Source of the DNA: Bifidobacterium sp. ESL0769
GTDB lineage: Bacteria; Actinomycetota; Actinomycetes; Actinomycetales; Bifidobacteriaceae
Length of the DNA stretch: 64,000 bases
Reading direction: 5' to 3'
NCBI RefSeq assembly: GCF_029395495.1
Contig: NZ_CP113918.1
Span: 1,302,001 to 1,366,000 of the forward strand
This document shows positions 29,790-38,597 of the stretch, one piece after another. The notes beneath the pieces are model-generated. The model was not told the origin of the DNA and ran no database searches. It saw nothing but the letters and a program-made list of their open reading frames with translations. Positions within the stretch are counted from its first letter, which is position 1. Each line of letters starts with the position of its first letter. Made by a program: the position numbers and the translations under genes.

Positions 29790-32570
29790 ATGACCGACCG
29801 TAAATTCACCGAAGCCGAGCCTTCCACGCCCAATTGCAGCGAGGGTTCGGCTTCGGCCTACCTTTCCGGCCAAGGTTCTCGGCAATCTCGCAACCACTCG
29901 CAGGCCGCAAATTCCGCCAAGGATACCGTCACATCGAACGTTGCCAGAACAAACGACGTCAATATTTTTGCCGCTAGGCTCAGCGGTGTCCGTTTCAGTT
30001 ATGATGGCGGAAAATCGTGGGCATTAAATGGCCTTGACCTCGATATTCGCTCCGGCGAACGCATCTGTCTGGTCGGCCCGAACGGTTCCGGAAAATCCAC
30101 GCTTGCACGGCTTATCGCCGGTCTTGCCGCACCTGATGACGGTTCGGTGACGTTACTCGGCTACGACGTATTTTCTTCCGGGGCTCCACACAGCGACCTC
30201 TATCGGAAGGCACGCAGAGATATCGGCGCGGTCTTTCAAAATCCAGCCGACCAGATCATCACCACCGTTGTAGGCGATGACGTGGCGTTCGGGCCCGAAA
30301 ACCTTGCGTTGGATTCGGAAACGATTACCACACGTGTTGACGAATCGCTTGATGCAGTGGATATGCGCGGCTCCCTGACGGCCGATCCCTCACGCATGAG
30401 CGGCGGACAGCAGCAGCGCATCGCCATTGCCGGGATACTGGCCATGCACCCCAAGATGATCGTGCTCGACGAGCCGACGGCGATGCTCGACCTTGAAGCC
30501 CAGCATGACGTATTACGTGTACTTGATAATCTTCAGCGCTCAGGCACCACCATCGTGCATGTCACACATCGGCCAGAAGAACTGAAGGCCGCCGATCGTA
30601 TCCTGAGCCTCGAAAACGGCAAGTTGGTCGAGCTTTCGCAAACACAGGCCGCGTTGAGACTTTCGGTGACCAACGCCGACGACACCGGGATATTGAAACC
30701 CGACGGCGTTATCATCGATGCCAATCCGGGAAACACGAATAACAATGCGAACACGAAACCGACGAATACCGGCAATAGTGCGACGATAAGAAACGCGAAA
30801 TCATCAGCGCAAGCCGATAATCCCCAATCCCATAAAACCTGGAGCCCAAACGGTGCAAGCCAAAGGACACAGCCCCGAGACTCACGACTTTCCACAGACG
30901 AACCAGCCATCAGCTTCGAGCACGTCTCGTTCCGCTACCCGAAGGCGGACGACGATACACTGCACGATTTCTCAATGCGTATCGAACAGGGCGAAGTCGT
31001 GGCCATCATGGGACGCAACGGCACCGGCAAATCCACACTGACCAGGCTGATGACCGCATTATCGAAACCTGATAGCGGCACCGTCAAGGTGGCCGGCATC
31101 GATCTAGGCTCGATGACGCGACGCGACAAAAAGGCGCTGCGCTCTGGCGTCGGACTGGTGATGCAGCAACCCGAACATCAGCTCTTCGCCGAAACCGTGC
31201 GGCAGGATGTGGCTTACGGGCCAAGCAATCAAGGCCTGCCGCAGCAGGTGGTCGACCAGCGTGTAGACCGGGCATTGGCGTTGCTGGGCATCAGCAAACT
31301 CGCCGAACGCTCCCCCTTCTCGCTTTCCGGCGGGCAACAACGGCTTGCCGCCATCGCTGGCATCATCGCCTGCGACCCGCGCATCCTCATCTTGGACGAA
31401 CCGACCGCCGGGCTCGACGCCACGGCCAGCGAACGCATCTACGCTCTGGTACGCACGCTCAACGCGCACAGGGTGACGATAGTTCTGATCACCCACTCCC
31501 CACGTCAGGCGCGTCAACTCGCCGATCGCGTCATCACACTTGGCGAGCCCCTAAAAGGCCATAACGCTACAAACAAAGACACCGATCAAAACGAATCCTC
31601 ATGGCAAACCGAACAAACCGACAAACGTGATAAAAACGCGGGAAGCAAAGGCACCAGCCAACGTGCCTCGACCAGCCAACAGTGCAAATCAGGCGAGGCC
31701 ACTTCTGCCAGCAATCAAGGCAACCAATCCAACGAAAGTAGCACCAGACCAGTCGAAGGCGATGAACCTCACCAATCCATCCATCAGTCAAGCATCATCG
31801 AACGCCTTGACCCACGCGTGAAACTGGTCGTGTTCCTCGTGCTGATGTTCACCTCGTTCATGGTCAGCTCCCTGCCGCAGCTTGGTCTGACCGCACTGAT
31901 GGTCATCGCTCTCGCAGCCGCGGCGAAACTCGGCCCGAAACGCCTGTTCCGTTCCATGCGCGGATTCCTGGTATTGCTGCTGGTGATGGGCGTCATCAAC
32001 ATGCTCTTCGTGCGCACTGGCAAGCCGCTGGTCTCGTTGTGGAATTTTCCGATCACCGACGAAGGCGTGATGGCGGCCGTGCTCTATACCTGCCGTTTCG
32101 GTCTGGTGATTTTGCTGGGCATCATCCTGCTGCAGACCACGACACCCACGGCACTGACCGACGGGTTCGGATCCCTGCTTTCCCCGTTGCGTCGCCTTGG
32201 ATTCCACACTCAGGAACTGGCGCTGGTCATGAGCCTAGCGCTGCGTTTCCTGCCGACATTGGCCGCGGAGGCACGCAACATCATGGACGCGCAGGCCGCC
32301 CGTGGAGGCAGCATCGAAACCGGCTCCCCCACCAAACGCATCAAGGCGATCGTGGCCATCATCGTTCCGATTTTCGCGGGTGCCTTACGCCATTCGGACA
32401 ACCTTTCGCTCGCGCTCGACGCACGTAGCTACGAAGAAGGCATCCACCGCACCCATTGGCATGCCTTGCGTATAGCAAGCAAGGATATCGTCTTCATCAT
32501 TCTGTGCGCGCTGTATCTTGCGGCTTTGCTGAGTCTGAAAACCGGGATTCTTTCCGTAGTGCGATTATAA
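29790..32570 (+). CDS. ECF transporter single-chain A1-A2-T subunit
   Basis: 926 residues carry the complete energising module. ATPase 1 has GPNGSGKST (96-104), MSGGQQQR (203-210) and IVLDEPTAMLD. ATPase 2 has GRNGTGKST (408-416), LSGGQQRL (512-519) and LILDEPTAGLD. Two low-complexity Asn/Thr/Lys linkers (about 310-370 and 590-655) separate the domains. The C-terminal EcfT domain (about 658-926) has DAQAARGGS and ALDARSYEEG coupling motifs. ATG at 29790 overlaps no other gene and follows AGGA at long spacing. It is co-transcribed with ribU, so it at least energises riboflavin import; group II ECF modules often also serve other S components in the genome. Confidence 0.92.
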   Translation: MTDRKFTEAEPSTPNCSEGSASAYLSGQGSRQSRNHSQAANSAKDTVTSNVARTNDVNIFAARLSGVRFSYDGGKSWALNGLDLDIRSGERICLVGPNGSGKSTLARLIAGLAAPDDGSVTLLGYDVFSSGAPHSDLYRKARRDIGAVFQNPADQIITTVVGDDVAFGPENLALDSETITTRVDESLDAVDMRGSLTADPSRMSGGQQQRIAIAGILAMHPKMIVLDEPTAMLDLEAQHDVLRVLDNLQRSGTTIVHVTHRPEELKAADRILSLENGKLVELSQTQAALRLSVTNADDTGILKPDGVIIDANPGNTNNNANTKPTNTGNSATIRNAKSSAQADNPQSHKTWSPNGASQRTQPRDSRLSTDEPAISFEHVSFRYPKADDDTLHDFSMRIEQGEVVAIMGRNGTGKSTLTRLMTALSKPDSGTVKVAGIDLGSMTRRDKKALRSGVGLVMQQPEHQLFAETVRQDVAYGPSNQGLPQQVVDQRVDRALALLGISKLAERSPFSLSGGQQRLAAIAGIIACDPRILILDEPTAGLDATASERIYALVRTLNAHRVTIVLITHSPRQARQLADRVITLGEPLKGHNATNKDTDQNESSWQTEQTDKRDKNAGSKGTSQRASTSQQCKSGEATSASNQGNQSNESSTRPVEGDEPHQSIHQSSIIERLDPRVKLVVFLVLMFTSFMVSSLPQLGLTALMVIALAAAAKLGPKRLFRSMRGFLVLLLVMGVINMLFVRTGKPLVSLWNFPITDEGVMAAVLYTCRFGLVILLGIILLQTTTPTALTDGFGSLLSPLRRLGFHTQELALVMSLALRFLPTLAAEARNIMDAQAARGGSIETGSPTKRIKAIVAIIVPIFAGALRHSDNLSLALDARSYEEGIHRTHWHALRIASKDIVFIILCALYLAALLSLKTGILSVVRL

Positions 32571-32603
32571 ACAAACTCAGATAAAAACCTCTTTATAACT
32601 CCG

Positions 32604-32630
32604 TGAAACGTAACGGCGTTTCATCTCTTT
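32604..32630 (+). terminator. Weak terminator after the ribU operon
   Basis: TGAAACG (32604-32610) pairs with CGTTTCA (32617-32623), followed by TCTCTTT. It is a short stem with an interrupted T-run, 34 nt after the stop. Confidence 0.5.
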
Positions 32631-32705
32631 CGCAACGTTATTTGCTAAATCCTGATAGAGTGAGTTTAAGCCTGTTTTACACTTTTCGCTTATCAAGGAG
32701 ACGAT

Positions 32706-34052
32706 ATGCACACACCACGTAATACCGCGATAGAACCATTCGCCATCGAACATGCCAGCGTAGCCACCGGAGACGAGGACGGCCGTGTCTTGAGCGACAC
32801 CACCATCGTGGTCGACGGGCTGGGCAAGATCCGGGAAATCGGGCCTTCCAGCGTCGTCGTGGTACCTCCGGGCTACCACAAGCTCGACGGCACGGGCAAG
32901 TTCGTCTCCCCCGGCATGATCAACGGCCACACCCACACCTTCTCACAGGGCAAACCGCTCGATCCGAAGGGCAGCACGCCCGAAGGCCAGCGCAAGACCG
33001 CAAAAATCATGCATTCGGCGCCCGGCAAGCTCTTCATGTACGAAACCAGCAAATCCAACATCATGACGCTGCTGAACTCCGGGGTCACCACGATCCGCAC
33101 CGTGGGCGACGTCGGCTACGAGGTCGTCGCCATCCGTGACCGCATCAACTCCGGCAAGATGGTCGGCCCTCGCATCATGGCTTCCGGACCGATGCTCGCG
33201 ATTCCCGATGGCCACGGCGCACCATTGGTCGCGATGGAAAGCGATACTCCTGAAGAGGCACGTAGTGAGGCCGAATACAGTATCGACCACGGCGTCAACG
33301 CCTTGAAGATCGCAGCCACCGGTGGTGTCACCGACTCTCAGGTACTCGGCGAGGCCGGTGCCCCGCAGATGACCGAAGAGCAGATGCGCGCGATCTGCGA
33401 GGCCGCGCATGCCAACGACATTATCGTCGCGGCCCACGCGCAAAGCGAGGAGGGCGTCCGTCGCGCTCTGAAAGCCGGCGTCGACACCATCGAGCACGGC
33501 TGTGCGCTCGACGACGAGCTGACCGAACTCTTCCTGAACAATCCGAACACGCTGCGCGGCTTCAGTGCGCTTGAACCCACGCTTTCCGCAGGTTTGCCGA
33601 TGAAGTATCTTTCACAGGAAACTCTCAACATGACCGACATCCAGATGGAAAACTCCGTGCCGGTGGTCGAAGGCATGGTCAAGGGCGCCAAACAAGCTCA
33701 CGAAGCCGGTATCAAAGTTGGCGTCGGCACCGATACCGCTATGCCATTCGTACCGCAATACGGCACTTGGCGTGAGATGGCACTGCTTGTCCGTTTCGCC
33801 GGTTTCACCCCTGCAGAAGCTTTCCACGCCGGCACGCAGGTCACCGCCGAGATTCTCGGCCTGAGCGATGTCACCGGTTCGCTGGAAGTCGGCAAGTCTG
33901 CCGATCTGCTGGTTTTGGACGAAAATCCGGTCGACAACCTGCGCACGCTGGAGAAGCCGCTGCTCGTGGTTGCCGCCGGCCACCCGATCTTCCATCCGCA
34001 GGTCGAGCGTTTCGACGACATGGAAGCCCAACTTGATGAGGCCTACAAGTAA
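32706..34052 (+). CDS. Metal-dependent amidohydrolase (paralogue 1)
   Basis: 448 residues of the amidohydrolase superfamily, closest in layout to imidazolonepropionase-like and Xaa-Pro/Xaa-Arg dipeptidase enzymes. Metal ligands visible are HxH in MINGHTHTFS (about 75), ALKIAATGGVTDSQ with the usual Lys position, VAAHAQSEEG and DTIEHGCALDD (His ligands). The catalytic Asp is in VGVGTDTAMPF. The composite beta-sandwich ends with TGSLEVGKSADLLVLDENP. It hydrolyses an amide or peptide bond; the substrate is unknown. AGGAG lies five bases before ATG, and a terminator follows at 34085. A close paralogue lies at 37089. Confidence 0.85.
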   Translation: MHTPRNTAIEPFAIEHASVATGDEDGRVLSDTTIVVDGLGKIREIGPSSVVVVPPGYHKLDGTGKFVSPGMINGHTHTFSQGKPLDPKGSTPEGQRKTAKIMHSAPGKLFMYETSKSNIMTLLNSGVTTIRTVGDVGYEVVAIRDRINSGKMVGPRIMASGPMLAIPDGHGAPLVAMESDTPEEARSEAEYSIDHGVNALKIAATGGVTDSQVLGEAGAPQMTEEQMRAICEAAHANDIIVAAHAQSEEGVRRALKAGVDTIEHGCALDDELTELFLNNPNTLRGFSALEPTLSAGLPMKYLSQETLNMTDIQMENSVPVVEGMVKGAKQAHEAGIKVGVGTDTAMPFVPQYGTWREMALLVRFAGFTPAEAFHAGTQVTAEILGLSDVTGSLEVGKSADLLVLDENPVDNLRTLEKPLLVVAAGHPIFHPQVERFDDMEAQLDEAYK

Positions 34053-34084
34053 ACCCTGACTTGGCTTAGTTAGGAATAGAAACA

Positions 34085-34126
34085 AAGAAATCCGCCGCTG
34101 GTACATTGGTCAGCGGCGGATTTCTT
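34085..34126 (+). terminator. Terminator of amidohydrolase 1
   Basis: AAGAAATCCGCCGCTG (34085-34100) pairs perfectly with CAGCGGCGGATTTCTT (34111-34126) around a 10-nt loop. The symmetry lets it work in both directions, facing the convergent gene at 34291. Confidence 0.85.
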
Positions 34127-34290
34127 ATAACTTGTTTGATAACGCCTTTACTTGAATTACCACGTTCTATGTATTACAGTATTCTGATTCGCAAACGCAA
34201 TCGCAATCGAACCCCACCTTCAGACACGGGGCAAGACACGAAAAACGGGTTTCAACTTACCAATGCGTTCTATCCTGCAATACCTAGACT

Positions 34291-35283
34291 TCAGCGATGT
34301 GCGTTGTCTTGCAAGGGTTCTCCGCTGACATACCGGCGCACATTGGCCACGGCAATGTCGACGATATGGGCGTCGTTGCTGGCCAGATGGCTGCCACCGG
34401 CCACGTGCGGGGTCATGATGCAACGAGGTGCATCCCAAAGCGGATGGGAAACAGGCAACGGCTCGGTCTCGAATACATCGACGCCGGCGCCACGAATCGC
34501 CTTACGGTTCAAGGCCTCAGCCAAAGCATCGTCGTCGACCGCATCCCCACGGCCACCATTGATGACGATGGCGTCTTTCTTGAGCAGTGCAAGCCTGCGC
34601 GCGTCAATCAGATGATGCGTGTCGGCTGCTCTCGGCAGCGAAAGCGCGACCACATCGGCCTGCGGCAACAAGGTGTCAAGCTCATCGAATCCGTGCATCT
34701 CATCGACGCCGTCGACAGGCTTGTCGGCACTGCGACGCACACCGACGGTATGCATCCCCGCCCCCTTGGCAAGACGTGCGAAATGCGAGCCGATATCGCC
34801 GGTGCCGATGACCAATGCAGTCGCGCCGTTAGGCGTAAGCACCGTGCCTTCATCTTTCCACTGATGCTCCGCCTGATCATGAATATAGAGCGTGAAATTC
34901 TTCATGAGCGCCCACATCATCGCGATCATGTGCTCGGAAACCGACTGGCCGTAGGCACCGGTTGCGCTGGTAACCGTTACGCCTTCTGGCAGCACACCCG
35001 GCTTGATATAGGCGTCAACGCCGGCGCTCCATGTCTGCAGCCATTCGAGATTGGTGAATTGGTCGGCAATGGCAGGGTCGAAATTACCCAACACAGCCGT
35101 GGCACGCCCGCGCAGCTCTTCGGGAATCTGCGCCTTTACCTTCATGTCGCCGTAATTCTTCGGATCCCCGCAGAATTCGATGGGCACGTCGCCCGCTGCA
35201 TCGATGAAGCGTTGCCTGTCCTTTTCGTCAACGGGTATGCAGTTGACAATCAATTTATCACTTGTTGCTGTGCGCTCAGCCAT
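34291..35283 (-). CDS. D-isomer-specific 2-hydroxyacid dehydrogenase family protein
   Basis: 330 residues. The Rossmann NAD-binding motif is ALVIGTGDIGSHFARLAKGAG (about 160-180). The substrate and catalytic segment is INGGRGDAVDDDALAEAL, where Gly-Arg-Gly is the usual arginine motif. GAGVDVFETEPLPVSHPLWD supplies the Glu, and TPHVAGGSH has the catalytic His. It reduces a 2-oxoacid or oxidises a D-2-hydroxyacid with NAD(P). The enzyme is a divergent member, and the substrate is not predictable. ATG at 35283 has GAGGAG five bases upstream. It lies 41 nt downstream of rarA and may be co-transcribed with it. Confidence 0.88.
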   Translation of the reverse strand: MAERTATSDKLIVNCIPVDEKDRQRFIDAAGDVPIEFCGDPKNYGDMKVKAQIPEELRGRATAVLGNFDPAIADQFTNLEWLQTWSAGVDAYIKPGVLPEGVTVTSATGAYGQSVSEHMIAMMWALMKNFTLYIHDQAEHQWKDEGTVLTPNGATALVIGTGDIGSHFARLAKGAGMHTVGVRRSADKPVDGVDEMHGFDELDTLLPQADVVALSLPRAADTHHLIDARRLALLKKDAIVINGGRGDAVDDDALAEALNRKAIRGAGVDVFETEPLPVSHPLWDAPRCIMTPHVAGGSHLASNDAHIVDIAVANVRRYVSGEPLQDNAHR

Positions 35284-35324
35284 ACTCACTCCTCATAGAC
35301 AATAATATGTTTTATCACTTAATA

Positions 35325-36752
35325 TTAACCCTTATTGCGATTATCCGCTTGCTTGCCAGAAGAATCATTACGTTCTTCCTTACTGCCGCCTGTACCGCTA
35401 TGCAGAATCCGACGAATTTTTTCCAGCCTCGGACCGACCTCACGCTCATAGCCACGGTCGTTGGGATGATAATATTCGTGGCCCACCAGCTCGTCGGGCA
35501 TATACTGTTGCGCCGCAACCGCTCCGGGCGCGTCGTGAGCGTAGACATAGCCGTCCTTGTTGCCCCAATCCTTCATAAGCTTGGTCGGAGCGTTGCGCAA
35601 CCACAGCGGCACCTGGCCGATCATGCCTGCGTCAACGTCGGCGAGTGCTTGGTTGATGGCGTTGTAGCTGGCGTTGGACTTGGGGGCCGTGGCCACGGCA
35701 ATCACCGCCTCCGAAAGAATGATTCGCGCCTCGGGCATGCCAACCATCGCGACGGCCTGCGCCGCGGCAACAGTGAGCTCAAGAATCTGCGGAGCGGCCA
35801 TACCGACCTCTTCGGCCGAGGCGATCATGATGCGCCGGGCGATGAAACGCGGGTCCTCCCCCGCACGCAGCATCCGTGCCAGATAGTGCAGCGCTGCATC
35901 CGGATCCGACCCCCGCATCGATTTGATGAATGCGGAGGCGACATCGTAATGGTCGTCGCCGTCCTTGTCGTAACGCACAGTGGCCGAATCCATCACCTTG
36001 GAAACGATGTCAGGAGTGATGGTCGGCTTGCGAGCGCCCTTCTTACGTTCCTTGTCACCGGTGACCGCGCCTGCCGCGGCCTCGAGTATGGTCAGCGTCT
36101 TGCGCCCATCTCCTCCGGCCATGCGAATGATCTCGTTGATCGCCTCATCGCTGGCCTTGACCTCGCCTTTGAGCCCGTGCTCACTTTCCAGCGCACGGGT
36201 AATCAATGTTTTCAAGTCATCGGGTTCCAAGGATTCCAGCTTGACGACCACCGACCGGCTCAGCAACGGCTTGTTGATGGAGAAACTCGGGTTTTCTGTG
36301 GTCGCGCCGATGAAGGTGACATCTCGGTTTTCGACGCTGGGAAGTAGCGCATCCTGCTGGGACTTGGAAAAGCGGTGCACCTCGTCGATAAACAGGACCG
36401 TCTCGCGTCCCTGCGTCACCAAGCGTTCGTGTGCGCGTTCCAACACCGCACGCACATCCTTGACCCCGGAGGTAACGGCGGAAAGCTCCTCGAATTCACG
36501 GCCTGATTGCTGCGCGACGATATAGGCCAATGTGGTCTTGCCAACCCCCGGAGGGCCGAAGAGGATAATCGAACTCGGAGCGGTCAGCGATCCTTTGGAA
36601 GCGGGGCTTGCAAGCCGGCGTAAAGGCGAGCCCTCACCCAACACCTGCTGCTGGCCCACCACGTCGTCAAGCGTTGTCGGCCGCATCCGCACGGCAAGCG
36701 GACGGGTCACGTCTTCAGGCGCATCGGCGGCGCTGAACAAGTCTTCGGTCAT
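35325..36752 (-). CDS. rarA: Replication-associated recombination protein A
   Basis: 475 residues, AAA+ ATPase related to clamp loaders (RarA/MgsA/WRNIP1). The N-terminal region has LAVRMRPTTLDDVVGQQQVL. Walker A is LFGPPGVGKTTLAY (about 65-78), Walker B FIDEVHRFSKSQQD, sensor 1 GATTENPSFSIN, and the arginine finger region is LLSRSVVVKL. The C-terminal tetramerisation part includes SAFIKSMRGSDPDAALHYLA and YHPNDRGYE. It acts at stalled forks. AAGGTGAAGG precedes ATG, and a LexA-type box lies 22 nt upstream of the start, indicating SOS induction. Confidence 0.95.
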   Translation of the reverse strand: MTEDLFSAADAPEDVTRPLAVRMRPTTLDDVVGQQQVLGEGSPLRRLASPASKGSLTAPSSIILFGPPGVGKTTLAYIVAQQSGREFEELSAVTSGVKDVRAVLERAHERLVTQGRETVLFIDEVHRFSKSQQDALLPSVENRDVTFIGATTENPSFSINKPLLSRSVVVKLESLEPDDLKTLITRALESEHGLKGEVKASDEAINEIIRMAGGDGRKTLTILEAAAGAVTGDKERKKGARKPTITPDIVSKVMDSATVRYDKDGDDHYDVASAFIKSMRGSDPDAALHYLARMLRAGEDPRFIARRIMIASAEEVGMAAPQILELTVAAAQAVAMVGMPEARIILSEAVIAVATAPKSNASYNAINQALADVDAGMIGQVPLWLRNAPTKLMKDWGNKDGYVYAHDAPGAVAAQQYMPDELVGHEYYHPNDRGYEREVGPRLEKIRRILHSGTGGSKEERNDSSGKQADNRNKG

Positions 36753-36773
36753 GCCTTCACCTTACCCCATCAT

Positions 36774-36789
36774 TCGAACATTTGTTCGT
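36774..36789 (-). promoter_or_regulatory. LexA (SOS) box upstream of rarA
   Basis: TCGAACATTTGTTCGT contains a perfect CGAAC-N4-GTTCG dyad. This matches the Gram-positive/actinobacterial SOS consensus (GAAC-N4-GTTC). Its position immediately before rarA supports DNA-damage control. Confidence 0.8.
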
Positions 36790-37088
36790 ACATTGCATAC
36801 CAAAAGAAGCAGCTTCCATCATAGCGTTGACGACTTCCGTCGAACTTACTGACATATCTAACCGCGACACAGCAGCGTTCAGAGCCTGTTCAAATTATCA
36901 AACGGTATCACGGAAACCAAGTCATGAAACCACATCGCGAAAACCGAAATACCTCCCTGACTAGACTGCTAGTCGTTGACGCAAACCGTGACAGGTTGTC
37001 CGTCAAACGACCCCGGGCCGCCGGAAGGCTCTTTGAAACTGCTAAGCTTGAACGATACGTGTATTTGTGAATCATCAAAGGAGAAATC
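36790..37088. other. Intergenic region between divergent rarA and amidohydrolase 2
   Basis: No gene is seen. TTGACG (36975-36980) and CGTCAA (37001-37006) form a short dyad that may belong to the promoter of the 37089 gene, which has AGGAG five bases before ATG. Nothing else stands out. Confidence 0.4.
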
Positions 37089-38444
37089 ATGAGTCTGCCA
37101 CATCATCCGACGATTGAACCGTTCGCCATCGAGCACGCCACGCTTGCCACCGGCGACGAAGACGGGCGCTCCATACCCGATTCCACTGTCGTGGTCGATG
37201 AAGTAGGCAGAATCGAAGCCATCGGGCCGAGTGCGTCGGTCAGCGTGCCCAGCGGCTATCACCGGCTCGATGCCACGGGCAAGGTCGTCTCACCGGGCAT
37301 GATCAACGGCCACATCCACACCAACTCCAAAGGGTTGCCCGGCAACCCGAAGAACCAGACCCCAGCTGGCCAGCGCCGGCTGGTCCGACTCCTGCGCTCG
37401 CTGCCCGGCCAGATCTTCATGTATTTCAACAGCAAATCCAATATCGAGACGATGCTCAACTCCGGGGTCACCACGGTGCGTTCGGTGGGCGACATCGGCT
37501 ATGAGCTGACCTGGCTGCGCGACGAAATCAGGGACGGCATCCTCGTCGGCCCGCGCATCATCCCGGCAGGACCGATGATGTCCATCCCCGACGGGCACGG
37601 CGCCCCGCTTTCCGCGCTGGAAAGCGCCACCCCTGAAGAATCCCGGCATACCACGGCGGTCAACATCGCCCACGGGGTCAGGGCCATCAAAATCGCCGCC
37701 ACCGGAGGCGTGACGGACTCGCAGGTGCCCGGCGAGGCAGGTACGCCGCAGATGTCGATCGAGCAGATGCGCGCCATTTGCGAGACCGCGCACGAGGTCG
37801 GCATCATCGTCGCCGCACATGCGCAGAGTCGTCAGGGCGTCTACAACGCCCTCAAGGCCGGCGTGGACACCATCGAACATGGTTGCCCGCTGGACGATGA
37901 GCTGATCGGGATGTTCCTCGACAACCCGCTCACACTTCGCGGCTACAGCGCTCTTGAACCGACGCTTTCCGCGGGCCTTCCCACCGCATTCCTTACCAAA
38001 GAGACCCTGCACATGACCGAAATACAGCTGGACAACTCGATTCCTATCGCCAAAGGCGTGGTCGTAGGCGCGCGTAACGCACATAAGGCCGGCATCAAGG
38101 TCGGCGTCGGCACCGACACCGGTGTGCCGTATTCGATGGCGTATGGCACCTGGCGCGAAATGGATCTGCTCCACCGCTATAGCGGCTTTACCACGGCAGA
38201 GGCCTTCCACGCCGGCACGCAGGTGACCGCCGAGATCATCGGGGTCAGCGATATCACCGGCTCGCTCGAGGTCGGCAAATCCGCCGATCTGCTGGTATTG
38301 GCCGAAAATCCCGTCGACAACCTGCGCACGCTGGAGCATCCGCTGATGGTCGTGGCTGCTGGCCACCCGATCTTCAGACCGTCGGTGAAACGTTATCCGG
38401 AAATCGAGTCGACGCTCGACATGATCTACTCAAAACCCCTATAA
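37089..38444 (+). CDS. Metal-dependent amidohydrolase (paralogue 2)
   Basis: 451 residues, clearly a duplicate of the 32706 gene, with the same start (TIEPFAIEHATLATGDEDGR), core and end. Ligand motifs are conserved: MINGHIHTNSKG (HxH), AIKIAATGGVTDSQ, VAAHAQSRQG, DTIEHGCPLDD and VGVGTDTGVPYS. The loop after the first metal motif differs (GLPGNPKNQTPAGQRRLV), which could change substrate choice. AGGAG lies five bases upstream of ATG. It is monocistronic, ending at the bidirectional terminator 38535. The two copies are separated by rarA and a dehydrogenase on the other strand, so they are not a fresh tandem duplication. Confidence 0.85.
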   Translation: MSLPHHPTIEPFAIEHATLATGDEDGRSIPDSTVVVDEVGRIEAIGPSASVSVPSGYHRLDATGKVVSPGMINGHIHTNSKGLPGNPKNQTPAGQRRLVRLLRSLPGQIFMYFNSKSNIETMLNSGVTTVRSVGDIGYELTWLRDEIRDGILVGPRIIPAGPMMSIPDGHGAPLSALESATPEESRHTTAVNIAHGVRAIKIAATGGVTDSQVPGEAGTPQMSIEQMRAICETAHEVGIIVAAHAQSRQGVYNALKAGVDTIEHGCPLDDELIGMFLDNPLTLRGYSALEPTLSAGLPTAFLTKETLHMTEIQLDNSIPIAKGVVVGARNAHKAGIKVGVGTDTGVPYSMAYGTWREMDLLHRYSGFTTAEAFHAGTQVTAEIIGVSDITGSLEVGKSADLLVLAENPVDNLRTLEHPLMVVAAGHPIFRPSVKRYPEIESTLDMIYSKPL

Positions 38445-38534
38445 CGTTATATACGCCGTAATGTTGTACGTCGCTACGATGTAACGTCGTAAGACTAAAA
38501 AATCAAACAGTTATCAAACCGAAATACCGCGACA

Positions 38535-38572
38535 AAATGCGGGGCAGACGATATTACGTCTGTCCCGCATTT
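38535..38572. terminator. Bidirectional terminator between convergent genes
   Basis: AAATGCGGGGCAGACG (38535-38550) pairs with CGTCTGTCCCGCATTT (38557-38572), with one G-T, around ATATTA. The A/T flanks give short U-tracts in both directions. It serves the amidohydrolase and the peptide-binding protein genes. Confidence 0.8.
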
Positions 38573-38597
38573 GCGCGTTTGATCTGCTAAGAGAACA

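Noticed and set aside
34127..34290. Possible tRNA (CAATCGAACCCC resembles a T-arm)
   Set aside because: No matching acceptor, D or anticodon arms could be folded around it.
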